A stretch of DNA of 64,000 nt from Rhizobium sp. RM (lineage in GTDB: Bacteria; Pseudomonadota; Alphaproteobacteria; Rhizobiales; Rhizobiaceae). The stretch is taken from positions 186,001 through 250,000 of the forward strand of contig NZ_JACAWV010000023.1 of the NCBI RefSeq assembly GCF_013390595.1, given 5' to 3'. Each line of letters starts with the position of its first letter. Position 1 is the stretch's first letter. Positions 8,166-17,248 of the stretch are shown one piece after another. The notes beneath the pieces were generated by a model, which was not told where the DNA came from, did not search any database, and saw nothing but the letters and a program-made list of their open reading frames with translations. The translations under genes were made by a program, and so were the position numbers.

Positions 8166-9965
8166 ATGTTTAGCTCTTCCGTGTCTGTAAAGACAATAAA
8201 CAAATATTATATCAGCGTCGTAACGGCAACACCGACCCTTTGTACAGTCGAGATAGAAGCTGGTGGGTTACGAGAAACCTACGTTCTAAAGCTTCAACGT
8301 AAGGTGTCTCATTTCATTCTCCGTTCTATTGCTGGTGAGAACAAACTTACCTTTTCTGCCCCAATCACAATAGAGGCGACCATTGTCAAGCGTCGCCGAC
8401 AGCGTCGGCCAATATCAATAAAGCTGCGTGAGATTTTTGACGATTCTCGCAGAAAAAGAGGGACCTATTGGCCAAGCATTCACACTTTTAATGGCGTCGA
8501 ATTGCGCGAAATAACTTTGGGATGCTTTATGCCTGAGGCGCACTCCAGAGCCGAGAAAAGCATTTTTCATCGATTTCAGTTGGAAAATACGAACTCTGCT
8601 TATCCCAAGGAAGGCTCGGAAAAAAGCAACATGTCCTCCGACATTTTGGGAGACATAATCGACTGGGTTAACGACGAGAACGGTGAGGATCTCGCTTTTT
8701 TCGTCGATAAAAACAGATTTTCACATCAAAATCGCGATGCAGCATGGCATTATTTAGTCCAATACTTTGGTGAAACGACGAGTGGCGATGGTCACGCGCG
8801 GGATGTCATGAAAGCGAATCCCGCACTAGGTATGCTTTGCTTTGACGTCACTGAACACAAGCAATCAAAGCACCCCAACAACAAACGAAACCGCCGTCTT
8901 GCTCAGATGTTCAACGTCAATCTCATGGAACTCGAATCCAGCCCCGCGTTTCCCGCGGCCTGCTTGATACGTAAGTCGTCACTGGCTTGGCTTACTGCGA
9001 TGAACGTTGAGCGTAGAGATCTTGAGAACGGACGATACGATCCGAAGGCGCTACTCCGACTAATACCTATCCTCGTTCGCAACGCGGGTTATGGCGTTTC
9101 AGTCACTCCCGCGTCTAAAAATTCCATCGTACTTGGCGGTCCGGTTACTGACGCCCAGTGGGAAATACATCGGGCGCTCCCAGACCCACTTAATCAAAAC
9201 GTGTGTCTTTTTGTAGGCTTACTAGGAGGTGACGGCGGTTTTGCTCCACACGCGCTGGTATACATGCGCGCATTGAAAGAGCAAGGTCTGTTGGTCTATG
9301 CTCTGGGCGTAAGCCTCACTTCGCCCTTAGTCGTCGCGGATCCAGGCCCATCCTATTGTGATGCGTTTTCCGCGAGGCAGAATGACGGCCATGATTTTGG
9401 CATCTGGGCAGCCGCGTTGAGAAAACACCCCGAGATATGGCGTGCGCAAACTTTACTTTTTGCGAATGATAGCATGATTCCAGGGACAAATTCATTTGAT
9501 GAACTGTTTGGGAAACTTGAGCAGACGCCCTACGATGTAACGGGTCTGACTGACAGCACAATCAGCAATCTCCATCTACAAAGCTATTTCATTCACCTCA
9601 ATCGGAGAGCGTTAGAAACCCCAGAAGTTAAGAAATTCTGGGATTCCGTACTATCGTGGAAAGACAAAAACAGGATCATCAATCTTTATGAGATCGGGAT
9701 GACGAGCAAATTTTCAACGGCTGGCCTCACATGCGGGCCATTGTTCCCTGCTCCAAACACAACGAATATCGGGCCTAGCAATCCCTCGATTTATTGTTGG
9801 AAGGAACTCATTGATAACGGCTTCCCTTTTGTTAAAACCCAGATAATCAAGGATGCGATCGCGTCTGGGACAATCGTAGACGTTATTAGATTCCTAGACC
9901 AGAACGGCTTCGATGCCAGTATCATTCCTGGCATCATCGAAGTTTCTAACTCTGCCAATAGATGA
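8166..9965 (+). CDS. Large RgpF-like protein with two glycan-synthesis modules
   Basis: A 599-residue protein in three parts. Residues 1 to about 165 are basic, beta-rich and unrecognised. Residues about 170-320 resemble the second half of RgpF-type proteins (NRDAAWHYLVQYF, NPALGMLCFDV, PAACLIRKSSLAWL). Residues about 340-590 form a module like the protein at 13548: CLFVGLLGGDGGFAPHALVY, FANDSMIPG, LQSYFIHLNR, and SNPSIYCWKELIDNGFPFVK. This C-terminal module shares motif order and spacing with the minus-strand paralogue (NDSILGP, LQSYFLLF, GHGFPFIKTEL). It probably helps make the same rhamnose-rich polysaccharide. The function is inferred from family and context only, and the codon use is AT-rich like the rest of the island. 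Confidence 0.72.
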   Translation: MFSSSVSVKTINKYYISVVTATPTLCTVEIEAGGLRETYVLKLQRKVSHFILRSIAGENKLTFSAPITIEATIVKRRRQRRPISIKLREIFDDSRRKRGTYWPSIHTFNGVELREITLGCFMPEAHSRAEKSIFHRFQLENTNSAYPKEGSEKSNMSSDILGDIIDWVNDENGEDLAFFVDKNRFSHQNRDAAWHYLVQYFGETTSGDGHARDVMKANPALGMLCFDVTEHKQSKHPNNKRNRRLAQMFNVNLMELESSPAFPAACLIRKSSLAWLTAMNVERRDLENGRYDPKALLRLIPILVRNAGYGVSVTPASKNSIVLGGPVTDAQWEIHRALPDPLNQNVCLFVGLLGGDGGFAPHALVYMRALKEQGLLVYALGVSLTSPLVVADPGPSYCDAFSARQNDGHDFGIWAAALRKHPEIWRAQTLLFANDSMIPGTNSFDELFGKLEQTPYDVTGLTDSTISNLHLQSYFIHLNRRALETPEVKKFWDSVLSWKDKNRIINLYEIGMTSKFSTAGLTCGPLFPAPNTTNIGPSNPSIYCWKELIDNGFPFVKTQIIKDAIASGTIVDVIRFLDQNGFDASIIPGIIEVSNSANR

Positions 9966-10213
9966 AACGTCATTTCGTCCATGAGGGGAAGAGTTGAACG
10001 GCCCACCTAAAAAAGTTCGATATTTATAGGAAAACGAAGCGTTTCCAACAAATGACAGTTGATGACACCTCGGCTTTTTTCGGACGATACCAAATTTAGT
10101 CGATTAACCGTTTCGCGGGTTGACACCGCATGATGGGGGCTCTACGCCGAAAAATAGGCGATATATTGCGCGCTCGCCTGAGCAGGAAACTTTAATGCGT
10201 GCGGGGGCAGGCT

Positions 10214-11863
10214 ATGGTCGAGTTAAAGTGGTACGACGGAAATAGGAACGAAGCGAAGCAGTGTTTGGCCTGTGGCACGACTACAGAGATGCCTTTGATA
10301 GTCAGTACGACACACGTGATTGAACAGCGCGGTGACGTTTTGTTTTACCGCTGCCCGGTGTGCTCGTCATTAAATGCCGAAGGCCAGTTCGCAGACTTCC
10401 TCACTTCCGATGAGGGTTTTATAGATTCGGACAGAAACAAGTACGTTTGGGATCACTATCTTGAAATCGGAGCAGGTATCGATTTCATGGTTCGGCCCAT
10501 AGAGCGGGCGGGAATTATAACAAAAGGCCGGCTACTTGACGTGGGTTGCGGCTATGGTTTTCCTCTAGATTATTGGCAGTTTGTTGCAAATGGCGTAGCT
10601 GTAGGCTTAGAGCCTTCAGAATACGGCGCCCGGGGTGCTCGCGAACTAAACGTTAAAATAATCCCAGAATATTTGTCGGACCAAACAGAACTTGTTGGGC
10701 AAAAATTCGATCGAATTATATCCTCTGAAGTTATAGAACATGTTCCAGATCCCAAAGCGTTTCTGGAAGGCATAAAAACATACCTAGACCAAAACGGTGT
10801 GGCAATATTGACGACCCCTAACGCTGATTTCATCACGCGTCATGGCCCCCTAAGCACATTGATTGCAGCGTTGTCGCCAGGGCTACATCAACTTCTTTTT
10901 AGTAAACTTGCGTTGGAGAAATTGCTCCAAGATGTAGGATTTTCTCATTATGTCGTTGATGTTCACGAAGAAAGATTGATTGCGTACGCCTCAAACGAAC
11001 CAATTTCATTTGAGAATGACGACGCTGAAATCCGAGCGAACTATCTTAAATACCTTCAATCGAAAGCCGTCACAACAGATCCACTTGATGCGCTAGGCGC
11101 AGGTATACGTTACCGGCTTTTTAAAGAGCTTGTGAACGAAGGGCGCTTTGATGAAGCTTTGCCGATCGGCAAAGAAATCGCGTCATCAATAGCTACTAAA
11201 TATCAGTTTGACCCACTTTCGCCTGCAGAAACACTAGCCAAGATTCGCGCATGCGACACGATGCAGGACTACACAAAAGCGGCTCCATTCTTTCTCCCTT
11301 GTTTCGTTTTTTATGCAGCAATGTTGACACGACATGGAAGAGAATTAGGGAGCTTCACGGCTTCGGACCAGTTCTCTTGTGCAGCTGATCTCTGCGCACA
11401 CGCGCAGCGGCACAACGTTATCTTTTCGCAGGAGGCTGGAACTCTGTATTGGGTTTCTGTCTTTGAAGAAGCATTTGCACGATTGGTCGACGGAGATAAA
11501 GAACGCGCTTACCAATTGATGGAGCGAATTCGTAACGGCTCGGAACCCGATGAAAGGTATCTCGAAACTTGCGCTAGACCGCGATCGTTGGTGCTACGCG
11601 CGACGCTTCAGTCGGGTATTGCAAAACTACAGTCGGGAGAACCCGAATGGGCGATGGCAATTTTCCGTAAACTCATGCGTGATATCGAGGGTGATGAAGA
11701 AGCGTTTGCATTGTTTTCGGAAGCGAAATCTGCTTGGGAAACAGCTGTAGAGCAATCTCGAGAAATGCTGCCTTCACAGAACGAAAAGGTGAAAAATCCT
11801 GATAAAAAATTTAGAAAGGATGGTCTTTTGACTTCACTTTTTAAGAACAAAAGAGCCGTATAG
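10214..11863 (+). CDS. Class I SAM-dependent methyltransferase with zinc-ribbon start and helical C-terminus
   Basis: A 549-residue protein. Near the N-terminus there are two CxxC pairs (CLAC and CPVC) about 37 residues apart, which suggests a zinc ribbon. Residues about 100-250 are a class I methyltransferase of the UbiG/Methyltransf_23 type: LLDVGCGYGFPLDYW (SAM motif I), GLEPSEYGAR, FDRIISSEVIEHVPDP, and LTTPNADF. The remaining 280 residues are largely helical, unrecognised and possibly TPR-like. Methylation of a sugar or capping of a growing chain is plausible in a glycan locus. The ATG at 10214 is favoured over a GTG at 10199. The intergenic stretch before it (9966-10213) shows no clear promoter. 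Confidence 0.78.
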   Translation: MVELKWYDGNRNEAKQCLACGTTTEMPLIVSTTHVIEQRGDVLFYRCPVCSSLNAEGQFADFLTSDEGFIDSDRNKYVWDHYLEIGAGIDFMVRPIERAGIITKGRLLDVGCGYGFPLDYWQFVANGVAVGLEPSEYGARGARELNVKIIPEYLSDQTELVGQKFDRIISSEVIEHVPDPKAFLEGIKTYLDQNGVAILTTPNADFITRHGPLSTLIAALSPGLHQLLFSKLALEKLLQDVGFSHYVVDVHEERLIAYASNEPISFENDDAEIRANYLKYLQSKAVTTDPLDALGAGIRYRLFKELVNEGRFDEALPIGKEIASSIATKYQFDPLSPAETLAKIRACDTMQDYTKAAPFFLPCFVFYAAMLTRHGRELGSFTASDQFSCAADLCAHAQRHNVIFSQEAGTLYWVSVFEEAFARLVDGDKERAYQLMERIRNGSEPDERYLETCARPRSLVLRATLQSGIAKLQSGEPEWAMAIFRKLMRDIEGDEEAFALFSEAKSAWETAVEQSREMLPSQNEKVKNPDKKFRKDGLLTSLFKNKRAV

Positions 11864-12277
11864 CGCTTTACTCGGATCAGAGTGATCCCATTGGGAGCCT
11901 CCAAATTTAACTTTCTCACATGTTATTAAAATGCGGAGACACATAAAAGGGAATGAATCTCCCTTTTATGTCGTCTCGATTTTAGGACATATCGTCGACC
12001 ACAACGCGAATGCGCGGCACTTCCGCATAAATACTCAGATGCTTTATGTTCAAAAGTTCGATGAACCAATCAACAAAGTTATCTTCCTCAATCTCACTCA
12101 TGCGAAATTGCCGCTGATCGCGTTTAACTCGGTTATCGGGTATTAAAGCCGCAACCTGGCCCGCAGAGCTGGCCGACCATTCGGTGGACGGGATTTAAAT
12201 CAAACCTTTTCTGTGCAATCCAATGCATGCGAATTTTTTGATCGTTTTTCGCTACAACTTCGGGCTAGACTATTAGT
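11864..12277. other. Intergenic region between convergent glycan operons
   Basis: This 414-base stretch separates the plus-strand block from the minus-strand block. It holds a strong hairpin at 11936-11977. A 71-codon open frame at 11931-12146 starts inside that hairpin, has no ribosome-binding site and resembles nothing known, so no gene is called. Confidence 0.6.
11936..11977. terminator. Bidirectional hairpin terminator between convergent operons
   Basis: Perfect 12-base arms (11941-11952 and 11960-11971) surround a 7-base loop and are extended by GAGAC/GTCTC arms with one bulged base. An A-run and a T-run sit inside the stem, so the structure can work in both directions, as expected between the methyltransferase gene and the facing LhgO-like gene. 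Confidence 0.6.
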
Positions 12278-13384
12278 TCATGAGAACAAAAGAAGATCGT
12301 TGACATAGTCCCCGATTGCGAGAGACGAAGTCAAGCCCGGAGATTCAATACCAAATAACTGTACCACTCCAGGTATCCCGTGCTCTCTCGGCCCTAGGAT
12401 CTGAAAATCTTGCTTCGCTACCTCTGGTGGAACAATCTTCGGTCGGATACCAGAATACGCAGGCTGTAGGCTATCGTCTGGCAGTTCTGGCCAATAACGT
12501 CTTATCGCTTCATAAAACACTCGACTGCGACCAGGATTCACTTCGTACGCAATCTCCTCAATCCACTCGACATCCGGACCAAAACGCGCTTGGCCCATTA
12601 GGTCTAGCGTCAGATGCACACCCAATCCCCCGGCAACGGGCACAGGATAAATCAATCGAGAAAACGGTGCTTTCCCTGAAGCAAGGTTGAAATAGTTTCC
12701 TTTTGCAAAATACGCCTTTGGGACAGAGCTTGTCGGAAATCCTCGCATTAAACCAGCAACGTTAGGTGCGACGAGGCCAGCAGCGTTTATGAGCCAGCGG
12801 CAAGCGAGATTCATCGGTTCAGCGCCACCTACCGAAACGATTGTCCGTTCCCCAAGTTCGGCTGACACAAACGGACTTCTGTACGAAAAAAGTGCGCCGT
12901 TCGCCTCCGCTTGTCCAACCATGGCTAACATGAAGGCATGGCTATCAACGATACCCGTCGATGGAGAATACAATGCAGCCACAACATTAAGGTTGGGCTC
13001 CATTTGAAGAGCCTGTTTCTCCGACAACGTGACAAGATCAGAGACCCCATTCGAGTGGGCGTGCTTTGCTATGCCGGGTAGCCTCGTAGCCTCGTCTTCG
13101 CTTGTTGCGACAATTAGCTTCCCACACCTTCTATGCTCTACATGATGTTCTGAACAAAACTCGTACATCAAATCCCGCCCAGAGACGCAAAAACGCGCCA
13201 TCAGGCTATCTCTCGGATAATAAATTCCGGCATGGATCACTTCGCTATTACGCGAAGAAGTCCCGAACCCAAAACTCGGTTCTGCCTCGAGAACGAGGAC
13301 CTCTTTTCCAGAGAGTGATAGAGACCGCGCAATCGAGATGCCGACTGCACCGGCCCCAACCACAATGCACTCTACTTCATCCAT
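12278..13384 (-). CDS. LhgO-like FAD-dependent oxidoreductase
   Basis: A 368-residue flavoprotein of the DAO family, closest in motif to L-2-hydroxyglutarate oxidase/dehydrogenase. The dinucleotide fold is IVVGAGAVGISIA (residues about 8-20), with VLVLEAE closing the Rossmann unit. The SSRNSEVIHAGIYYP stretch is diagnostic of the L2HGDH group, and the C-terminal YSGIRPKI and GIESPGLTSSLAIG segments complete the FAD site. The ATG at 13384 is chosen because the fold starts there; an upstream in-frame start at 13432 would add 16 unrelated residues. It is the last gene of the minus-strand CDP-sugar operon, 163 bases after the RgpF-like gene. The context suggests oxidation of a sugar-derived hydroxy acid rather than hydroxyglutarate, but this is inference. 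Confidence 0.8.
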   Translation of the reverse strand: MDEVECIVVGAGAVGISIARSLSLSGKEVLVLEAEPSFGFGTSSRNSEVIHAGIYYPRDSLMARFCVSGRDLMYEFCSEHHVEHRRCGKLIVATSEDEATRLPGIAKHAHSNGVSDLVTLSEKQALQMEPNLNVVAALYSPSTGIVDSHAFMLAMVGQAEANGALFSYRSPFVSAELGERTIVSVGGAEPMNLACRWLINAAGLVAPNVAGLMRGFPTSSVPKAYFAKGNYFNLASGKAPFSRLIYPVPVAGGLGVHLTLDLMGQARFGPDVEWIEEIAYEVNPGRSRVFYEAIRRYWPELPDDSLQPAYSGIRPKIVPPEVAKQDFQILGPREHGIPGVVQLFGIESPGLTSSLAIGDYVNDLLLFS

Positions 13385-13547
13385 AGACCTATAGCCTCGC
13401 AAACTGCCCTGAATACCAAATGGATCGCCCAACTCTTCCTAAATACCGCATGCTGAACATCGGACGCCTAGGAAAACCAATGCGTTTGCAAAACCCATTT
13501 GGGGAAGATTAAACGAACTTTGAGGACGACGTTGCTTCCTCCGCAAG

Positions 13548-14687
13548 CTATGATCCACTCACGACCAAATTTATATGATCTTCAATATCTTGGATAGACA
13601 CTGGTGATCCATCGCATATGACGTCGCGCCAATCAGCCGCGTCGAACACGTAAGACGGATTTGATGTGACAAGCTCGGTTTTAATGAATGGAAAGCCGTG
13701 TCCCAGAACGAGATGCCGCCAAAAATAATGAGTTGGATTAAACGCAGTCCCCCAGAACCTGGCTTTCATCCTCATCCTAATCCAGCTAAACCCAGCGCCT
13801 CCACCCGTTACATCATCCGCAAACAAAAGTTTCTCTTCATTCTGGGATAGGTCTTTGAGTAAGTGAGGTGAGGACGCCAACAACTCGCGAAGACGGTCGC
13901 GGTTATTGAGATAATCTGCTTCGAGTTCATCGTAGCTAAAAAGTGTGTAGAGCGGAACTCGCTTTCCAACTAGAAAAGTCGACAAGGCTAGTTCACCGCG
14001 CTCAATCATAACTTTCTTGCTGAACGAACAACGTAATTGTTCAAAAAAAGCATCCAAGGACAAAATTGCATTTCGCCCGCGGAAGAGAAGAAAGTACGAT
14101 TGAAGATGTGGAACGTGATCAGGACTATCAGTTAGGCCCAGCACACCGTGATCGACAGTACGTAGCGCCGCCAAAATTGGAGGGAATGGTCTGACTGGTC
14201 CAAGGATACTATCATTCGTCAAAAGGATCTCGGGAGCCGCCAACAGCTCCGTTTGACATTGCGTCCACGCATCTTTCCAAGCACCCAAATCCCGACCGAA
14301 CGACCGCCGTTCGAACCCAATGCTGACAAAGCCCTCGATATTTCGCACAGATTCCTGAGAGACAGGTGACATAGTCACAAAGATAACTTCGAAGCCTTGA
14401 TCGTTCAAAGCTCGTAATTGCTCTACAACCATGCGCGAAACCGTAGCCGCAGGGTTGAAATGTGCATAGATTGCTACAGCCTTGCCAATTTGCAACGGTT
14501 TACGAATAAAAAAGTTCGTAACTCGGGATTCCCAGCCCGCAGCATTCTCTTCGTTATCCCGCGATGTCGGCTGAGACCGAATCTTATGGCGGATATAGCG
14601 TTCAAGGCGTTTTGCCAAACCCCGCTCACGTCGCACAAACGGCGTGACTTTACGTGTCGTAATTCTCTTAGGCACTAACAGCGTCAT
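13548..14687 (-). CDS. RgpF-like rhamnan synthesis family protein (minus-strand copy)
   Basis: A 379-residue protein with a basic N-terminus of about 70 residues, followed by the RgpF-type module: VAIYAHFNPAATVSRMV, FVTMSPVSQESV, FGRDLGAWKDAW, LLTNDSILGPVRPFP, DHVPHLQSYFLLFRG and HYFWRHLVLGHGFPFIK. The last two motifs match the C-terminal module of the protein at 8166-9965, so the two are paralogues in one gene cluster. The ATG at 14687 follows the SDR stop by 4 bases; a longer start at 14747 would overlap that gene. The predicted role is assembly or transfer of a glycan unit at the cytoplasmic face. The reaction is not established. Confidence 0.78.
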   Translation of the reverse strand: MTLLVPKRITTRKVTPFVRRERGLAKRLERYIRHKIRSQPTSRDNEENAAGWESRVTNFFIRKPLQIGKAVAIYAHFNPAATVSRMVVEQLRALNDQGFEVIFVTMSPVSQESVRNIEGFVSIGFERRSFGRDLGAWKDAWTQCQTELLAAPEILLTNDSILGPVRPFPPILAALRTVDHGVLGLTDSPDHVPHLQSYFLLFRGRNAILSLDAFFEQLRCSFSKKVMIERGELALSTFLVGKRVPLYTLFSYDELEADYLNNRDRLRELLASSPHLLKDLSQNEEKLLFADDVTGGGAGFSWIRMRMKARFWGTAFNPTHYFWRHLVLGHGFPFIKTELVTSNPSYVFDAADWRDVICDGSPVSIQDIEDHINLVVSGS

Positions 14688-14691
14688 GTGA

Positions 14692-15615
14692 TCACCGATA
14701 TGAATCCGCGAGTTCCCTCCAAGCACTGTTTTCATCCCAAGCGCCAACGTAATGTGCAGCTGATTGAGTATTCACTCGCATTAACGGCTCACTAAAGTCG
14801 TTTTGCACGCCCAACTCAAGCGCACAGTCGAGTTGCAGCCTGTCGCGCATCGAATTGGCAAATCTTTGGGCGAATGCTCCTTGGGTTTCGACATATCCAC
14901 TGGGGTTCAGGCTCAGTTCCGCATTGGTTATGACCGCGACTTGAGATACAAACTTTGCATAAGCAGATGCCAGAAGCCTTACATGAATATTGTCTCGCAC
15001 ATAGTCTGGCGTATTGACACGGGCAACCTCTCCCTGTTTCCAAGTCCTCATTAAGTACGCAGCAAACCGAGGTTCCTCGAGCGGACCAAAAGGATTTGGG
15101 ATAACGAATTTCCCAAACGCTAAATCGAACTCACGACAATGGTACTTCACAAGTTCAGACGTGAGCCCCTTTGAAAGGCCATAGGGAGAAAAAGCAAGCA
15201 AGGGCTGATTTCCAGCACCCTCATTTTGCTCGAACACGCTACCGGTCAAAACCACGCTTTTGAGCCCATTACGTCGCAGCGTAGTTAAAACGCCCCGCAG
15301 ATTATGGGTGTTTTCGCCGACGGCAGCGACGACATCGAATTCTGGACTACGATAATTCGCAACCTGCGCTGCATGGTGGCAAAGGATGTCGAACCCACCC
15401 GCAGCAATGCGCTGAAAATTCTCCGACCCGAAAGGTGCGGATTCTATGACTTCAGCCACATTCAGCAAGCGTCGCACACGCTCGGCGCGAACTCCTTCAT
15501 TGTACGAAGACAGACTGCCTCGCAGTGGAGCTACCACCTTAAATCCTGAGGATACAAGCATCTCGGCGAACCAATATCCAGTGAAGGAACTGGCCCCTGT
15601 AAGCAAAACCTTCAT
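14692..15615 (-). CDS. NAD(P)-dependent SDR, sugar-nucleotide epimerase/reductase type
   Basis: A 307-residue extended SDR. It has TGASSFTG at residues 6-13 for cofactor binding, an LTGSVFEQ stretch in the place of the active-site serine segment, and YGLSK supplying the catalytic Tyr and Lys, then FVIPNPFGPLE and YVRDNIHV, which usually border the sugar-nucleotide site. In this operon it would be the final 4-ketoreductase or an epimerase acting on a CDP-activated 6-deoxy sugar. Its start overlaps the stop of the RmlC-like gene (ATGA). No Asp-Glu dehydratase pair is present, so it is not the 4,6-dehydratase. Confidence 0.78.
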   Translation of the reverse strand: MKVLLTGASSFTGYWFAEMLVSSGFKVVAPLRGSLSSYNEGVRAERVRRLLNVAEVIESAPFGSENFQRIAAGGFDILCHHAAQVANYRSPEFDVVAAVGENTHNLRGVLTTLRRNGLKSVVLTGSVFEQNEGAGNQPLLAFSPYGLSKGLTSELVKYHCREFDLAFGKFVIPNPFGPLEEPRFAAYLMRTWKQGEVARVNTPDYVRDNIHVRLLASAYAKFVSQVAVITNAELSLNPSGYVETQGAFAQRFANSMRDRLQLDCALELGVQNDFSEPLMRVNTQSAAHYVGAWDENSAWRELADSYR

Positions 15616-16178
15616 TTGAGCCCTCGCATGAGTTCCATACCATGAAACTCGGCGTTAAGATCTGGCCAAGATTTGTCTTTCTCCGATATTTCGATCGGTT
15701 CAATTGGCCATTCTATACCTATCGCGGGATCGTTATATCGGACGCCTCGTTCGCAATCGGGAGCATAGAAATCGCTGACAAGATACAGGGCCTCCGTGTC
15801 GTCAGTGAGGGTAATAAATGCATGACCAAAACCTCTTGGTACATACATCATCATTCTATTCTCTGCGGACAGTTCGGCACCAAACCATTTGCCAAATGAC
15901 GGAGACCCTGCGCGCAAGTCGACGATCACATCAAATAGAGCGCCGCGGATTGCGCGAACAATCTTCACCTCACCTGAGGGCGGAAGCTGATAGTGTAACC
16001 CTCGTAGCGTGCCCTTTTTAGAGCTTAGTGAGTTGTTGATTTGTACAAACCGAGTCTCGAGCCCTTCAGCTGCGAACTCTTTCTCACAAAAAAAACGAGC
16101 GAAAAAGCCACGGTCGTCGCCGCGTTTTTCAAGCTCAATCAAACGAGCACCATCAAGCGGAGTCTTATGAAAAATCAT
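15612..16178 (-). CDS. RmlC-like sugar-nucleotide 3,5-epimerase (CDP-sugar operon)
   Basis: A 188-residue cupin of the dTDP-4-dehydrorhamnose 3,5-epimerase family. It keeps RGDDRGFFARFF, VQINNSLSSKKGTLRGLHYQ with the catalytic-type His, and YVPRGFGHAFITL. It differs clearly from the rfbC at 2391 and lies inside an operon headed by a cytidylyltransferase, so it probably epimerises a CDP-linked 4-keto sugar. The ATG at 16178 is preferred, because the longer frame from 16235 would run into the upstream SDR gene. Epimerases of this type need a 4-keto substrate, which raises the question of where the keto group is made. Confidence 0.85.
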   Translation of the reverse strand: MIFHKTPLDGARLIELEKRGDDRGFFARFFCEKEFAAEGLETRFVQINNSLSSKKGTLRGLHYQLPPSGEVKIVRAIRGALFDVIVDLRAGSPSFGKWFGAELSAENRMMMYVPRGFGHAFITLTDDTEALYLVSDFYAPDCERGVRYNDPAIGIEWPIEPIEISEKDKSWPDLNAEFHGMELMRGLK

Positions 16179-16194
16179 TTCGCACCTTAACCGA

Positions 16195-17244
16195 TTAAGA
16201 CCTGAGCCAACGGAGATCTTTGCCCATCCGGCCACTATCGATATGTCGTTCGAGCGTCTTCAGGCGAATGAAGGGAGAGTTTCGGAAATCCTGATCTCGG
16301 AACCCCATCCTGGTTAGATTCACAATAAGCCGTTCAATCGACTGATCCAATGAAACTTGAGGAATGAAATCAGGCGCCAACGACTTAAAGAGATTGAAAT
16401 CGACTTGGTATGAACGCTTATCAGGCGGCGCATTCAGATTAATACTGACCGTCGTCCCGGGCACCTGTCGGGCTACAGCCTCAGCGAGATCACGAACTTG
16501 GTAATTGTTCTCGTCTCGTCCAGCGTTAACGGCAAGAAATTGACCGCCATTTTCCGCTTCACGCGCCACGGCCCAAGATATTGCCCGCGCCATATCCTCA
16601 ACGTCAATTAGTGGTCGCCACGGAGAACCATCGCTCAAGACAGTTATTTCACCTGAAGTAAGCGCTCCTGCCACAAAGTCGTTTAGAACTAGGTCAAGCC
16701 GTATTCTATCGGATGCACCACAAGCCGTTGCGAAACGAAGGCTCGTGGTGGTCATCCCCTTCAGGTCGCTCTGTTTCAAGCGCTCTTCTGTCCCAATCTT
16801 TGAGCGGGCATAGGCAGTCAGCGGGTTAGTAGGATCGGTCTCTTTTCGCGCCCCACCTTCAGCAAAACCATACATGCTGCAACTAGAAGCAAAAACAAAG
16901 TTCTTTACGCCAGCATCAGCTGCAAGTTCCGCAATTCGAACACTAGCCGTCTGATTGATATCCTCGGTCACCTTTTCGAACTGATTTCCCATAGGATCGT
17001 TCGAAACGGCGGCAAGATGGACAACCGCATCCACGCCGTTCAAGATCTCCCGTGGAAACTCGCGGACATCACCAAAATATTGGCGATCAAGGACTGATTC
17101 CGGCAAGTCTTCAGCTCCCGTGAGCGACTGACCGAAATATCCTGCGTCAAATCCAACCAATTGTACGGCCGGAATGTTCTTTTTCAGGAATCGAGAAAGA
17201 ACGGGACCTACGTAACCCATATTTCCAGTAATCAGAATTTTCAT
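16195..17244 (-). CDS. NAD-dependent epimerase/dehydratase (extended SDR) of unknown sugar
   Basis: A 349-residue extended SDR. The cofactor site is ITGNMGYVGPVLSR at the N-terminus, and the active site has ASSCSMYGFAEG and YARSK (catalytic Tyr and Lys). RFATACG and WRPLIDVEDMARAI resemble UDP-hexose 4-epimerases and related proteins often found beside RfbF. It lacks both the GHTGFKG start of CDP-glucose 4,6-dehydratase and the TDE triad of RmlB, so the usual dehydratase is not obvious. It may be a 4-epimerase, or a dehydratase of an unrecognised type. ATG 17244 is chosen; a GTG three bases upstream is possible. It follows rfbF almost directly. Confidence 0.8.
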   Translation of the reverse strand: MKILITGNMGYVGPVLSRFLKKNIPAVQLVGFDAGYFGQSLTGAEDLPESVLDRQYFGDVREFPREILNGVDAVVHLAAVSNDPMGNQFEKVTEDINQTASVRIAELAADAGVKNFVFASSCSMYGFAEGGARKETDPTNPLTAYARSKIGTEERLKQSDLKGMTTTSLRFATACGASDRIRLDLVLNDFVAGALTSGEITVLSDGSPWRPLIDVEDMARAISWAVAREAENGGQFLAVNAGRDENNYQVRDLAEAVARQVPGTTVSINLNAPPDKRSYQVDFNLFKSLAPDFIPQVSLDQSIERLIVNLTRMGFRDQDFRNSPFIRLKTLERHIDSGRMGKDLRWLRS

Positions 17245-17248
17245 CACA

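Noticed and set aside
10120-10148. A TTGACA element with 17-base spacing upstream of the methyltransferase
   Set aside because: The -10 position reads TACGCC, too far from consensus to call a promoter.
11931-12146. A 71-codon open frame between the convergent glycan operons
   Set aside because: It starts within a strong hairpin, has no ribosome-binding site and matches nothing, so it is more likely non-coding.
16195-17244. Naming this SDR CDP-glucose 4,6-dehydratase (RfbG) from its position after rfbF
   Set aside because: The typical RfbG start motif and the dehydratase Asp-Glu pair are missing, so the name would go beyond the evidence.
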